A stretch of 9,137 bases of DNA from Pedosphaera sp. (GTDB lineage Bacteria; Verrucomicrobiota; Verrucomicrobiae; Limisphaerales; Pedosphaeraceae): positions 1-9,137 of the forward strand of contig JAQGPB010000427.1 in NCBI GenBank assembly GCA_028293265.1, given 5' to 3'. Within the stretch, counting starts at the first letter, position 1. Every line of letters starts with the position of its first letter. Both the position numbers and the translations under genes were made by a program. Below are positions 1-6,725 of this stretch, piece by piece. The notes below the pieces were generated by a model that did not search any database, was not told the DNA's origin, and worked only from the letters and a program-made list of their open reading frames with translations.

Positions 1-729
1 CTGCCGGAAGGGACCAAAAATTCCGGCAACGCCGCCACGGTGATGACACCCAGCGATCCTCCATCCGAACTGGATTACGAAACCTGGATCGGCCCCTCGA
101 AGATGATGCCTTACATCCAGGGCCGGACGCATCGAAACTGGCGTTGGAACTACAATACCGGCGGCGGCCAGTTGATGGATTGGATTGGGCACCATTGTGA
201 CATCGCCCATTGGGGCTGTGACTTCGACAACTCCGGCCCGTCAGAGATCGAAGGCGTGGGAGAATTTCCCCCAAAAGATGCAATATGGAACACCGCCACT
301 AAATATCGCATCGAATTGCGCTATCCCCGCAACATCACCATGATCATCGCCGGCGGCTATCCGGAAATTCGCAGCGGCGTCAAATGGATCGGGACCAGCG
401 GCTGGGTTTGGGTGGATCGCGGCGCTTTTGATGCCTCGAATCCGGACTGGCGCGACCATCGAAACCTCCCGGATGACCTGCGCAAGGTGAAACTCTACGT
501 TTCCACCAATCATCAGCAGAACTTTCTCGATTGTGTCAAATCGCGGAAGCCGACGATCACTCCGGCCGAGACGGCGCACCACTCCGCCATCCCCGGACAC
601 TTGGGCCTGATCTCGATGTTGGTCGGACGCAAGCTCAGATGGGATGTGCAGACCGAAAAGATCCTCGGCGATGCCGAAGCCAGCGAGTTGCTCACCCGTC
701 CGTTCCGTCCCCCGTGGAAACTTGGCTGA
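1..729 (+). CDS. Gfo/Idh/MocA family oxidoreductase, C-terminal part (5' truncated by window)
   Basis: The reading frame is open from the first base, so the start and the N-terminal Rossmann NAD(P)-binding domain lie upstream of the window. The 242 visible codons match the C-terminal alpha/beta substrate domain. A glycine-rich strand followed by the Asp and His of the family's active-site region is seen: GGGQLMDWIGHHCD, with Asp at 178-180 and the His pair at 190-195. It is followed by a late NHQQNFLDCVKSRKP helix and an ETAHHSA segment, where family members usually shape the substrate pocket. Members are NAD(P)-dependent sugar or cyclitol dehydrogenases; some oxidise the C3 hydroxyl of glycosides. 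It probably heads the cluster that continues with the isomerase, ThuA and MFS genes. Because the N-terminus is missing, export (many verrucomicrobial and planctomycete members carry Tat signals) and cofactor motif cannot be judged. The family call is secure; the substrate is unknown. Confidence 0.9.
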   Translation: MPEGTKNSGNAATVMTPSDPPSELDYETWIGPSKMMPYIQGRTHRNWRWNYNTGGGQLMDWIGHHCDIAHWGCDFDNSGPSEIEGVGEFPPKDAIWNTATKYRIELRYPRNITMIIAGGYPEIRSGVKWIGTSGWVWVDRGAFDASNPDWRDHRNLPDDLRKVKLYVSTNHQQNFLDCVKSRKPTITPAETAHHSAIPGHLGLISMLVGRKLRWDVQTEKILGDAEASELLTRPFRPPWKLG

Positions 730-803
730 GCGCCAAATTCCAAGTAAACATAAAAAAGTGCGTTTTGTGACCGGCAAATGAATTGTTCGTGAGTTCAAAA
801 TTT

Positions 804-1733
804 ATGAATCAGAAATCGCAAACCAGCCCGACCGGCGAAACCAACGGGATCAGCCGTAGAAGCATGCTCAAATTGGCTGGCGGCGGCATGCTCGCATTGG
901 CCGCTCCAACCGGCGCGGTTGAAACCGCCCCAGACAAGGAGAGCAACGATTATTACCGGGCCAAAAACGGCCGTATCAATCAGTCCGTCATCCATTGGTG
1001 TTTCAAGCCGATGCCGGTGCCGGAACTGGCGGCGCAGGCTGCGGCAATGGGCTTGAAGTCGGTGGAATTGGTGGCGCCGGAATTCTGGCCCGTGTTAAAA
1101 CAACATGGATTGACTTGCGCGATGGCGCCCAGCCACGGCTTCGCGAAAGGCTTCGCCCGAAAGACCGAACACGAGGAATGTTTAAAATTGCTGCGCCAAA
1201 GAATTGACGACTGCGCGGCGGCAGGGATTCCGAATGTAATCACCTTTTCCGGATTTCGCCGCGGAATTTCCGACGAGGAAGGCATGAAGAACATGGTCGA
1301 GGGCCTGAAACAGGTGGTTGGCCACGCGGAAAGGCAAAAAGTGACCTTGTGTCTTGAGGTGCTGAACTCGCGGGTGAACATCGAAATGAAAGGGCATCCG
1401 GATTATTTTTGCGACCGCCTAGAGACCGGGGTTGAAGTCTGCCGTCAGATCGGTTCGGAACGGATGAAGCTGCTATTTGATATTTACCACATCCAGATCA
1501 TGGAAGGAGACTTGATCTCGCGAATCCGGCAATACCACCCTTACGTCGCGCACTATCACACGGCGGGAAATCCGGGGCGCAACGAAATTGATGAAACTCA
1601 GGAAATCAACTACGCGCCGGTGATGAAGGCCATAATTGATACCGGCTACCAGGGCTACGTGGGCCAGGAATTCGTCCCCGTGCGCAACCCGATGGCTTCG
1701 CTGAACCAGGCCGTGAAAATCTGTGATGTTTAA
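804..1733 (+). CDS. Tat-exported sugar isomerase/epimerase-like TIM barrel (hydroxypyruvate isomerase-like)
   Basis: From ATG 804 this is a 309-aa protein. Residues 18-38 form a twin-arginine signal (SRRSML followed by a Gly/Ala/Leu-rich segment ending near APTGA), so it is probably exported folded with its metal. The rest is a xylose-isomerase-like TIM barrel. Likely metal or catalytic residues are Glu185 (CLEVLNSR), Asp226 and His229 (FDIYHIQ), His252 and Arg259 (YHTAGNPGRNE), and Glu289 (GQEFVP). The NPGR-x-E and EINY segments recall hydroxypyruvate isomerase (Hyi). However, Hyi is cytoplasmic and has Gln where this protein has His252, as sugar epimerases often do. The true substrate is therefore more likely a sugar or keto-sugar. 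An in-frame TTG at 783 would add seven residues; ATG 804 is preferred because it gives a normal Tat n-region. No clear ribosome-binding site is seen for either start. It lies 74 bp after the oxidoreductase and 35 bp before the ThuA gene. Confidence 0.88.
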   Translation: MNQKSQTSPTGETNGISRRSMLKLAGGGMLALAAPTGAVETAPDKESNDYYRAKNGRINQSVIHWCFKPMPVPELAAQAAAMGLKSVELVAPEFWPVLKQHGLTCAMAPSHGFAKGFARKTEHEECLKLLRQRIDDCAAAGIPNVITFSGFRRGISDEEGMKNMVEGLKQVVGHAERQKVTLCLEVLNSRVNIEMKGHPDYFCDRLETGVEVCRQIGSERMKLLFDIYHIQIMEGDLISRIRQYHPYVAHYHTAGNPGRNEIDETQEINYAPVMKAIIDTGYQGYVGQEFVPVRNPMASLNQAVKICDV

Positions 1734-1768
1734 TTTTAACCGACCGCAAAACAACCTCCATCCCAAAC

Positions 1769-2560
1769 ATGATATTTCATAAATCCCTTTGTCAGACCGC
1801 TTTTTCCGTTTTAATCGCCCTTGCCGCGCAAATACCATTGCACGCAGTCGAACCCATCCACGCGCTCCTCATCACGGGCGGCGGTTCGCACGATTACGAG
1901 CGCCAAAAAACAATTCTGACCGAGGGCATCAGCGCCCGAGCGAATGTGACTTGGAAAATCGTTGACGAAGGCGGCGAAGTCAAAACGCACGAGGTTGGCA
2001 TTTACCATGAACCGGATTGGACGAAGGGCTTTGACGTGGTGGTGCATGACGAATGCTTCGGACAGGTGACGAACGTGGATTTTGTCGAGCACATGGCGCA
2101 GGCGCATTCCAACGGCGTGGCAGCGGTGGTGCTGCATTGCTCGATTCACGCCTATCGCCTCGCAAAAACGGACGAATGGCGGAAGGTGCTCGGAGTGAGT
2201 TCCTATCGCCATGAGGCGAAACGCCCGTTCAAAGTCGAGAACCTCAAACCCGAGCATCCCGTCATGAAAGGTTTCCCGGCCACCTGGAATGATTTTCCCG
2301 ACGAGCTTTATGTCATTGCCAAACTGTGGCCGGACTGTGTGGCGCTGGGGCAGGGGATGGGCGTGACGAACAAGGAGAACGTTTGCATCTGGGTGAACAC
2401 CTATGGCAAAGGCCGCACTTTCGGCACGACCCTGGGCCACGGGAACGACACTGTGGAATCGGATGTTTATCTGGATCTGGTCACGCGTGGTTTGCTCTGG
2501 GCTTGCAACAAACTCGACGACGATGGCAAGCCCAAGCCCGGTTATGGTCCGAAGAAATGA
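1769..2560 (+). CDS. secreted ThuA-like domain protein
   Basis: A 263-aa protein with a hydrophobic N-terminus (residues 8-26, ending LHA before VEP) that reads as a Sec signal peptide. The remainder is a single ThuA domain, a class I glutamine-amidotransferase-like fold. It begins with ALLITGGGSHDYERQ (residues 32-46), continues through VVLHCSIHAYR (120-130) and EHPVMKGFP (162-170), and ends with YGKGRTFGTTLGHGNDT (212-228) and RGLLWA (240-245). These are the usual conserved blocks of the family. ThuA was named from rhizobial trehalose utilisation, where it works with the Gfo/Idh dehydrogenase ThuB on a 3-keto-disaccharide; related secreted domains are common next to Gfo/Idh/MocA genes in Planctomycetes and Verrucomicrobia. 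Here it is 9 bp from the MFS gene, so co-transcription is likely. Activity (keto-glycoside hydrolysis or isomerisation) is an inference from context. The lysine- and proline-rich tail after residue 250 is unremarkable. Confidence 0.9.
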   Translation: MIFHKSLCQTAFSVLIALAAQIPLHAVEPIHALLITGGGSHDYERQKTILTEGISARANVTWKIVDEGGEVKTHEVGIYHEPDWTKGFDVVVHDECFGQVTNVDFVEHMAQAHSNGVAAVVLHCSIHAYRLAKTDEWRKVLGVSSYRHEAKRPFKVENLKPEHPVMKGFPATWNDFPDELYVIAKLWPDCVALGQGMGVTNKENVCIWVNTYGKGRTFGTTLGHGNDTVESDVYLDLVTRGLLWACNKLDDDGKPKPGYGPKK

Positions 2561-2569
2561 CAGCCGGCC

Positions 2570-3883
2570 ATGATCACCGCGCCCGCTGAAACCGGTCAGC
2601 AAAAGCCTGTGGGCCGATGGTATGCAGGCGTGACGTCTTACCAATGGCTTATGCTGGCCATTGCTTCCGCCGGTTGGATTTTTGACGCTTTTGAAGGGCA
2701 GATTTTCAACCTTACCCGCAACCAGATGCTCGCCGATATTCTGCACGTCGGCACAAGTGCTCCCGTGATCAAGGATTACGGCGACAAACTGCTCGCCATC
2801 TTTCTCATTGGCGGCACCGTGGGCGGATTGCTTTTTGGTTCGCTGGCTGACAAATGGGGGCGGCGTCCCACCATGGCGATCACCATACTGATGTATTCCG
2901 TTTTTTCCGGGCTGACATTCTTCGCCACGAATTTATGGCAGGTGGGTTTGCTTCGATTCTTGGTCGCCATGGGTGTCGGTGGTGAATGGGCGGTGGCAGC
3001 CAGCCTTGTGGCTGAAATTTTTCCGCCACAGGCACGCGCGCACGCATCGGGAATTTTTCACGCCACAAGTGTGCTGGGAATTTGGACTGCGGCCCTGGCG
3101 GCGCTGGCTGTCGGCGCGCAATGGCGTTACGGATACATAATGGGCATTGTGCCCGCGCTCTTGATTTTATGGGTCAGGAAAAACGTCAAGGAACCCGAAA
3201 GCTGGGTCGTGGCGGAAGCCAGGGCAACGCGGGGCGAAGGCCCAAAAATGGGCAGCTTTGGGGAATTGTTGCTCGATCCCCGTTGGAGCCGTCGCGCCAT
3301 TCTGGGAATGCTCCTTGCCGCAGTAGGGCTCGGCAGTTTTTGGGGCGTCACCGTGGCAGGCCAGGATCTTGTGAGAGAGTTGCTTTTGCGAAATGGCCTG
3401 ACGCCGGCCGAGGCGGCCCCTCACGCCCAAAAAGCTTATGGTATTATCGAGACCGCTGGCGGCCTCCTGGGATTGCTCGCCTTTGGGCCATTATGCGTGC
3501 GGCTGGGGAGGAGACGCGCATTCGGACTGATGCATCTGGGTGCGTTTCTGATCGTGCCCATCACCTGTTACCTCCCGAGCACCTATTGGCAGCTACTAAT
3601 GATATTGCCTGTTTTTGGCTTCCTGACATTGGGCATTCATGCCGGCTACGCCATATATTTTCCGGAATTGTTTCCCGCCCATTTGCGCGGGACTGGAACA
3701 GGATTCTGCTTCAACGGCGGACGCATCCTCGCCGCCTCCATCCTCGTGCTCTCAGGCTGGCTGAAATCGCTCCCCGGAATGGATTTGCGACTAGCCATCA
3801 CTTTGCTCGCCCTCCTGTTTCCACTTGGTCTCGTCATCATCTGTTTCCTGCCTGAAACCAAGGGCCAACCCCTGCCCGAATAA
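2570..3883 (+). CDS. MFS transporter, sugar/metabolite:H+ symporter-like
   Basis: A 437-aa, twelve-helix major facilitator protein of standard length. Helix 1 carries a buried acid (WIFDAFEG, Asp38), a likely proton-coupling site in related symporters. Motif A, GSLADKWGRRP (90-100), sits in the helix 2-3 loop. GVGGEWA (135-141) lies in helix 4. The central cytoplasmic loop runs roughly from 203 to 243. The matching C-half loop is RLGRRR (311-316), followed by YFPELFPAHLRGTG (363-376) in helix 10-11. The C-terminus has PETKG (428-432), a signature of the sugar-porter family. The mix points to the sugar-porter/metabolite-symporter part of MFS; the substrate is not predictable from sequence alone. 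ATG 2570 is 9 bp after the ThuA stop, so it is likely the last gene of the same transcript, importing the product of the exported enzymes upstream. It faces the glycoside hydrolase gene tail to tail across a 72-bp gap. Confidence 0.9.
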   Translation: MITAPAETGQQKPVGRWYAGVTSYQWLMLAIASAGWIFDAFEGQIFNLTRNQMLADILHVGTSAPVIKDYGDKLLAIFLIGGTVGGLLFGSLADKWGRRPTMAITILMYSVFSGLTFFATNLWQVGLLRFLVAMGVGGEWAVAASLVAEIFPPQARAHASGIFHATSVLGIWTAALAALAVGAQWRYGYIMGIVPALLILWVRKNVKEPESWVVAEARATRGEGPKMGSFGELLLDPRWSRRAILGMLLAAVGLGSFWGVTVAGQDLVRELLLRNGLTPAEAAPHAQKAYGIIETAGGLLGLLAFGPLCVRLGRRRAFGLMHLGAFLIVPITCYLPSTYWQLLMILPVFGFLTLGIHAGYAIYFPELFPAHLRGTGTGFCFNGGRILAASILVLSGWLKSLPGMDLRLAITLLALLFPLGLVIICFLPETKGQPLPE

Positions 3884-3909
3884 CCTGCCTTGGTGCCGGA
3901 AAAGGTTAT
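3880..3909. other. inverted repeat in the convergent gap
   Basis: A perfect 7-bp inverted repeat: ATAACCT at 3880-3886, overlapping the MFS stop codon, and AGGTTAT at 3903-3909, with a 16-nt loop. It lies in the 72-bp gap between two converging genes, where a bidirectional terminator would be expected. No T-run follows on either strand, so it is at best a weak or Rho-assisted terminator. It may also be chance. Confidence 0.25.
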
Positions 3910-3955
3910 GACATTGGATGTTTGGCGAAGGAAATGAAAAGCCGGGCGGCAAAAA

Positions 3956-5128
3956 TCATTTTGAATTGATCCCCGTCCTTTTAGTCACGCTTTTGATATA
4001 CTCCACCTCATGCTGGTCAAAAGGTGTTCCATCCTTGCGAAAAATATCGTGAAACCAGACGGCCGGCTCAGCGGTGTAGGTTTTGACCCACGTGTCCCAT
4101 GGATAGATGGTCTGCGTCTTGCCCGCCACAAAGCCCCAGTTCAAAGCGCCGACTTTTTGTTCCTGCATGTAACCCATGAGCGGATCGAACGTGCTCCCTC
4201 GCGGCCGCGCCATGTATTCGGTGCAGATGATCGGCCGCTGATATCGTTTAAGGTTCGCAATGCATTCCTTCATGTCCGCCAGCGCGCCGTAATTGTGAAA
4301 CGTGATGATGTCCGATTCTTCCAGCAAGAATTTCTCCATCGGCGACAGCTTGGCCGCGATTCCCCACGAGCCCAGCCACACCGCGGAAGTAATCGGCTGG
4401 CCCGGATCAACTTCCCGCGCCCAGCCAAATGCCTTCTTCAGCAGCATGAGAGAAAGCTCCGGCTTGTTTGCCGGTTCATTCGCCTCATACGCTGGGCGGT
4501 TCATGTTGTCCGGCTCGTTGAAAATGTCCCAGGCCAGCACCCGCCGGTCGCTCTTGAAATGCCGGATGACTCCCTGCACATAATCTTTCAATTCATCCTG
4601 GCGTGCCGGGTCCTTGAGAATTTCCACGCCCGGACTTTGCACCCAGCCGGAATTATGCACATGCGGCTTCGGTTCGCGCTGCGTGCCCAGCTTGGGAAAC
4701 GGATCCCAGACAGCATCCAGCGGCACAAAGATCACTTTGATGTGATGCTTGTCCGCAATGGTTAAGAACCGATCCATGCGCTTCAGAAAACCCGCCTGAT
4801 CCCCGGTCCAAAGCAGATTATGCAGAAATACCCGCACCGTGTTAAAACCAAGCTGCTCCGCCCAACCCAGTTCCCGGTCAATCGTCACGGCATCGAACGT
4901 CTCTGCCTGCCACATTTCCAATTGGTTGATCGCCGTGCTTGGTGAGAAATTACAACCCACGGGCCATGGCTGGCTGCGATACCAGTCATTGGCCCGCTCC
5001 TGCGACCATTGCGCGGCGCTTACCAGTTGGACCAGCAGGCTTAAAAGCAGAATCAGTCCAACAGGTGCTTTCAATGATCGTTTCATATTTGTGGTCATGG
5101 TTGAAACAAAACCTGTCATTCTCAGCAT
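3956..5128 (-). CDS. secreted clan GH-A glycoside hydrolase (GH5/cellulase-like)
   Basis: Up to 390 aa. A signal peptide follows MKRS (numbering from 5128: Lys16, hydrophobic 21-38, cleavage near VSA-AQ). The mature protein is one (beta/alpha)8 barrel with clan GH-A landmarks: GFNTVRVFLHNLLW (94-107) on an early strand, WDIFNEP (200-206) with acid/base Glu205, HNY (278-280), ICTEY (301-305) with nucleophile Glu304, and LNW (329-331). It therefore should be a retaining glycosidase. There is no carbohydrate-binding module. The block GCNFSPSTAINQLEMWQ (58-74) recalls, from memory, a bacterial group often auto-named 1,4-beta-xylanase or cellulase; the substrate is undetermined. Start candidates in frame are 5128, 5119, 5098 and 5086. 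The last two give a normal signal-peptide n-region and are preferred biologically; no Shine-Dalgarno decides. The gene is transcribed opposite to both neighbours and is probably monocistronic, possibly feeding the sugar cluster downstream. Confidence 0.87.
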   Translation of the reverse strand: MLRMTGFVSTMTTNMKRSLKAPVGLILLLSLLVQLVSAAQWSQERANDWYRSQPWPVGCNFSPSTAINQLEMWQAETFDAVTIDRELGWAEQLGFNTVRVFLHNLLWTGDQAGFLKRMDRFLTIADKHHIKVIFVPLDAVWDPFPKLGTQREPKPHVHNSGWVQSPGVEILKDPARQDELKDYVQGVIRHFKSDRRVLAWDIFNEPDNMNRPAYEANEPANKPELSLMLLKKAFGWAREVDPGQPITSAVWLGSWGIAAKLSPMEKFLLEESDIITFHNYGALADMKECIANLKRYQRPIICTEYMARPRGSTFDPLMGYMQEQKVGALNWGFVAGKTQTIYPWDTWVKTYTAEPAVWFHDIFRKDGTPFDQHEVEYIKSVTKRTGINSK

Positions 5129-5301
5129 GCCTATGCCAGCAAATTATTTCCCGTTTCCACAAACGGAGAACGAGATGCTTCCGCACTGGCGCGAACATCG
5201 AATCGTGGTGACGGCTGCCATCGGGTACCTGGGCGGACGGGGAACGCCATGCATTTTTTCTTGGCGAAATGGCGCGGGAAGGATTAAAGATTGTTCAGCA
5301 C
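5129..5301. promoter_or_regulatory. divergent intergenic region with a hairpin
   Basis: This gap separates the minus-strand hydrolase from the plus-strand membrane protein, so promoters for both should lie here; no convincing -35/-10 pair could be picked by eye. The clearest element is a perfect 6-bp hairpin with a 4-nt loop, CCGTTT-CCAC-AAACGG at 5151-5166, about 25-80 bp upstream of the candidate hydrolase starts. It could be an operator or a leader hairpin of the hydrolase message. A purine-rich GGGAAGGA at 5276-5283 lies 18 nt before ATG 5302, too far for a normal ribosome-binding site. Confidence 0.3.
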
Positions 5302-5928
5302 ATGAACCGGAGAAACCGCACCATACTGATTTCCACGACCTCGCTGGTCCTTGCCGGATTTCTGTTTTGGGCGGGCAGGGCGCTGGTTGGGCCGGCGAGC
5401 ACGACGGCGGAGCAGGTTGTCAGTTATGTGAACTCGGTGGATTTGGCGCGGTTGCCGAGTGCGGAGCGGAGGGCCGCATTGCGCAGGCTCGAGGACAGGG
5501 TGAATGCGTTGACGCTGGAGGAACGGCGCAAGTGGTGGGCGGAGGGAAAATGGCACCGATGGTTTGACCAGATGACCGAGGAGGAGAAGGGCCGATATAT
5601 CGAAGCAACGCTGCCGACGGGATTCAAGCAGGTGATGAATGCGTTTGAGAATCTTTCGCAGGACCGGCGTGTGCGGGCGATTGATGTGGCGATGCAGCAG
5701 CTCAAGCAGACCCACCGTCTGGTGACCGACCGCGAACCGGGGCACGAGGCCGGCATGTACGGCACGAACCCGCCGCCGGTCTTGAGCCCAGAACTGGAGA
5801 ACCGGGCGCGGATGGTGGGGTTCAGAACTTTTTATGCCGAGAGCACGGCGCAGACCAAGGCGGAACTGGCGCCGCTGCTGGAAGAGCTGCAACATCAACT
5901 GGAGGTTGGCGGACATCCCGGCCAATGA
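5302..5928 (+). CDS. single-pass membrane protein of unknown function, paralogue A
   Basis: Family not recognised. From ATG 5302 it is 208 aa: a short basic N-terminus (MNRRNR), one transmembrane helix (about residues 7-30), then a soluble, charged, mainly helical domain probably outside the cytoplasm. It is clearly related to the protein at 6726-7352. Both share MTE-x-EK-x3-(Y/F)IEATLPT-x2-KQ (here 91-110) and a C-terminal TFYxES segment; over 28 residues (174-201) 21 are identical. Between them lies a variable linker (140-160). An in-frame ATG at 5269 would add 11 residues. 5302 is preferred because it puts the helix at the N-terminus and makes both paralogues exactly 208 aa. A Trp/basic patch (RRKWWAEGKWHRW, 75-87) is distinctive. 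The pseudopilin ATG follows 3 bp after its stop, so the two are probably co-transcribed. Function is unknown; an accessory role to an envelope complex is a guess. Confidence 0.75.
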   Translation: MNRRNRTILISTTSLVLAGFLFWAGRALVGPASTTAEQVVSYVNSVDLARLPSAERRAALRRLEDRVNALTLEERRKWWAEGKWHRWFDQMTEEEKGRYIEATLPTGFKQVMNAFENLSQDRRVRAIDVAMQQLKQTHRLVTDREPGHEAGMYGTNPPPVLSPELENRARMVGFRTFYAESTAQTKAELAPLLEELQHQLEVGGHPGQ

Positions 5929-5931
5929 TTT

Positions 5932-6597
5932 ATGAGGCCGCCATTGCTGCATGAAGGTGGGATGGGGGAGACAACCTCGCCCGGAAAGCAACGTGCCGAG
6001 GCTCAGGCCGATTCCAAGGGAGTGATTTTAGGGTCTCATTTCCTCGTTTCCTACAAAGACAGATTTTTTGGCTCAAGAGCTTTTACCTTGATTGAGTTGC
6101 TGGTGGTAATTGCGATCATCGGATTGCTGGCCTCATTGCTGCTGCCCGCGCTGGCTCGGACGCGGGAAACGGGCCGGTCGGCGGCCTGCCTGAGCAATCT
6201 TCATCAAATCGGCCTTGGATTGCAGATTTACGCGCAGGAAAATGGCAACCTGCTGCCGAAAATGTATGACAGGGCCACGAATGGCGGGGCTAATTCTGGT
6301 CCCTATTTTGACCAAGTGATGCTTCCGTTCGTTGGGGGCGTTTCAAATGTGTTCCATTGCCCTTCGGACAACAAGCGTCTTTTCGAGCTGACCGATTCGA
6401 GCTATGGCTGGAATTTTTTGCTGAATGGGCAGGATGCGGATCATCTGCATCTTTTGACGAACATCTATCCTTCGACGCAGATATTCGTGGTTTCTGACAA
6501 GGAGAAATTCCATCTGGCGCGGGGAGACAAGCGGGCGATCAATTATCTTTATGCGGATGGGCATATCAAGAATCTTATGGAATTGCAGGCACCGTGA
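5932..6597 (+). CDS. type II/IV pseudopilin-like protein with prepilin N-terminal methylation motif
   Basis: From ATG 5932 this is 221 aa. The class III signal is unmistakable: [17 protein letters not shown], with Phe51 at +1, Glu55 at +5 and a hydrophobic helix to about residue 75. The -1 residue is Ala rather than Gly, which is common in Verrucomicrobia and Planctomycetes. A globular head follows, with two cysteines (86, 143) and a C-terminal [12 protein letters not shown] (204-215). This is the end of the H-X9-DG type motif, but the usual His position is occupied by Asp199. Such proteins are numerous in these phyla and are rarely tied to a secretion operon; no T2SS or T4P gene is visible here. 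The 50-residue leader from 5932 is long; an in-frame GTG at 6022 (after AAGGGA) would leave a 20-residue leader, and ATG 5962 is also possible. Start uncertain, family secure. Confidence 0.85.
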   Translation: MRPPLLHEGGMGETTSPGKQRAEAQADSKGVILGSHFLVSYKDRFFGSRAFTLIELLVVIAIIGLLASLLLPALARTRETGRSAACLSNLHQIGLGLQIYAQENGNLLPKMYDRATNGGANSGPYFDQVMLPFVGGVSNVFHCPSDNKRLFELTDSSYGWNFLLNGQDADHLHLLTNIYPSTQIFVVSDKEKFHLARGDKRAINYLYADGHIKNLMELQAP

Positions 6598-6600
6598 GGA

Positions 6601-6650
6601 GCGGATGCGCCGGTGCAAAACTACGGGCTTCATTTGAGCACCGGCTCCGC
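6601..6650 (+). promoter_or_regulatory. upstream hairpin that competes with the terminator (possible antiterminator)
   Basis: The 13 bases 6638-6650 (GCACCGGCTCCGC) pair completely with the left arm GCGGA (6601-6605) plus GCCGGTGC (6609-6616), leaving a 3-nt bulge (6606-6608) and a 21-nt loop. The last seven bases of this right arm (6644-6650) are also the left foot of the terminator stem, so both cannot form together. This is the layout of an attenuator. No ligand-binding fold or leader peptide was recognised, so regulation is an inference. It could also simply be a second stem of a tandem terminator. Confidence 0.45.
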
Positions 6651-6690
6651 ATCGGGCCGGGTGCCTCCGATTTCCGCGGAGCGGTTTTTT
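6644..6690 (+). terminator. intrinsic terminator after the pseudopilin gene
   Basis: The stem pairs GCTCCGC (6644-6650) with GCGGAGC (6676-6682), continues with ATCGG (6651-6655) against CCGAT (6667-6671), and has a 4-nt bulge (6672-6675) and an 11-nt loop. GG and then six T (6685-6690) follow. This is a standard Rho-independent terminator on the plus strand, 47 bp past the pseudopilin stop. It should separate the paralogue A/pseudopilin unit from the paralogue B/ABC unit unless read-through is controlled by the competing upstream stem. Confidence 0.65.
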
Positions 6691-6713
6691 ATGGCGGAAA
6701 TGTACGGACGCGG

Positions 6714-6719
6714 TAAAAT
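6714..6719 (+). promoter_or_regulatory. possible -10 element for paralogue B
   Basis: TAAAAT, five of six matches to TATAAT, lies 6 nt before ATG 6726, directly after the terminator. If used, transcription would begin at or next to the start codon, giving a leaderless message. No good -35 is visible at 16-18 nt spacing, so the call is weak. Confidence 0.2.
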
Positions 6720-6725
6720 GCTGTT

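Noticed and set aside
1811..2746. 311-codon open frame on the minus strand
   Set aside because: It lies antisense to the clearly real ThuA gene and the start of the MFS gene; its translation shows no recognisable domain and is typical of a GC-rich shadow frame.
3082..3855. 257-codon plus-strand open frame
   Set aside because: Overlaps the MFS transporter in another frame; Arg/Pro-rich and without membrane helices or motifs.
4010..4765. 251-codon plus-strand open frame
   Set aside because: Antisense to the glycoside hydrolase; Arg/His-rich composition with no domain, whereas the minus strand has catalytic motifs.
4839..5567. Plus-strand frame crossing the divergent gap, with an internal ATG at 5127
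   Set aside because: It would overlap the hydrolase antisense and paralogue A out of frame; after 5300 it becomes Gly/Ala-rich nonsense, and no homology is recognised.
5284..5991. 235-codon minus-strand open frame
   Set aside because: Antisense to paralogue A; Arg/Gln/His-rich shadow. The paralogue reading is supported by homology to the second copy.
6657..6664. GCCGGGTGCC resembling the arm GCCGGTGC at 6609-6616, as a possible direct repeat
   Set aside because: Only an imperfect short match in a GC-rich structured stretch; it adds nothing beyond the competing-stem observation.
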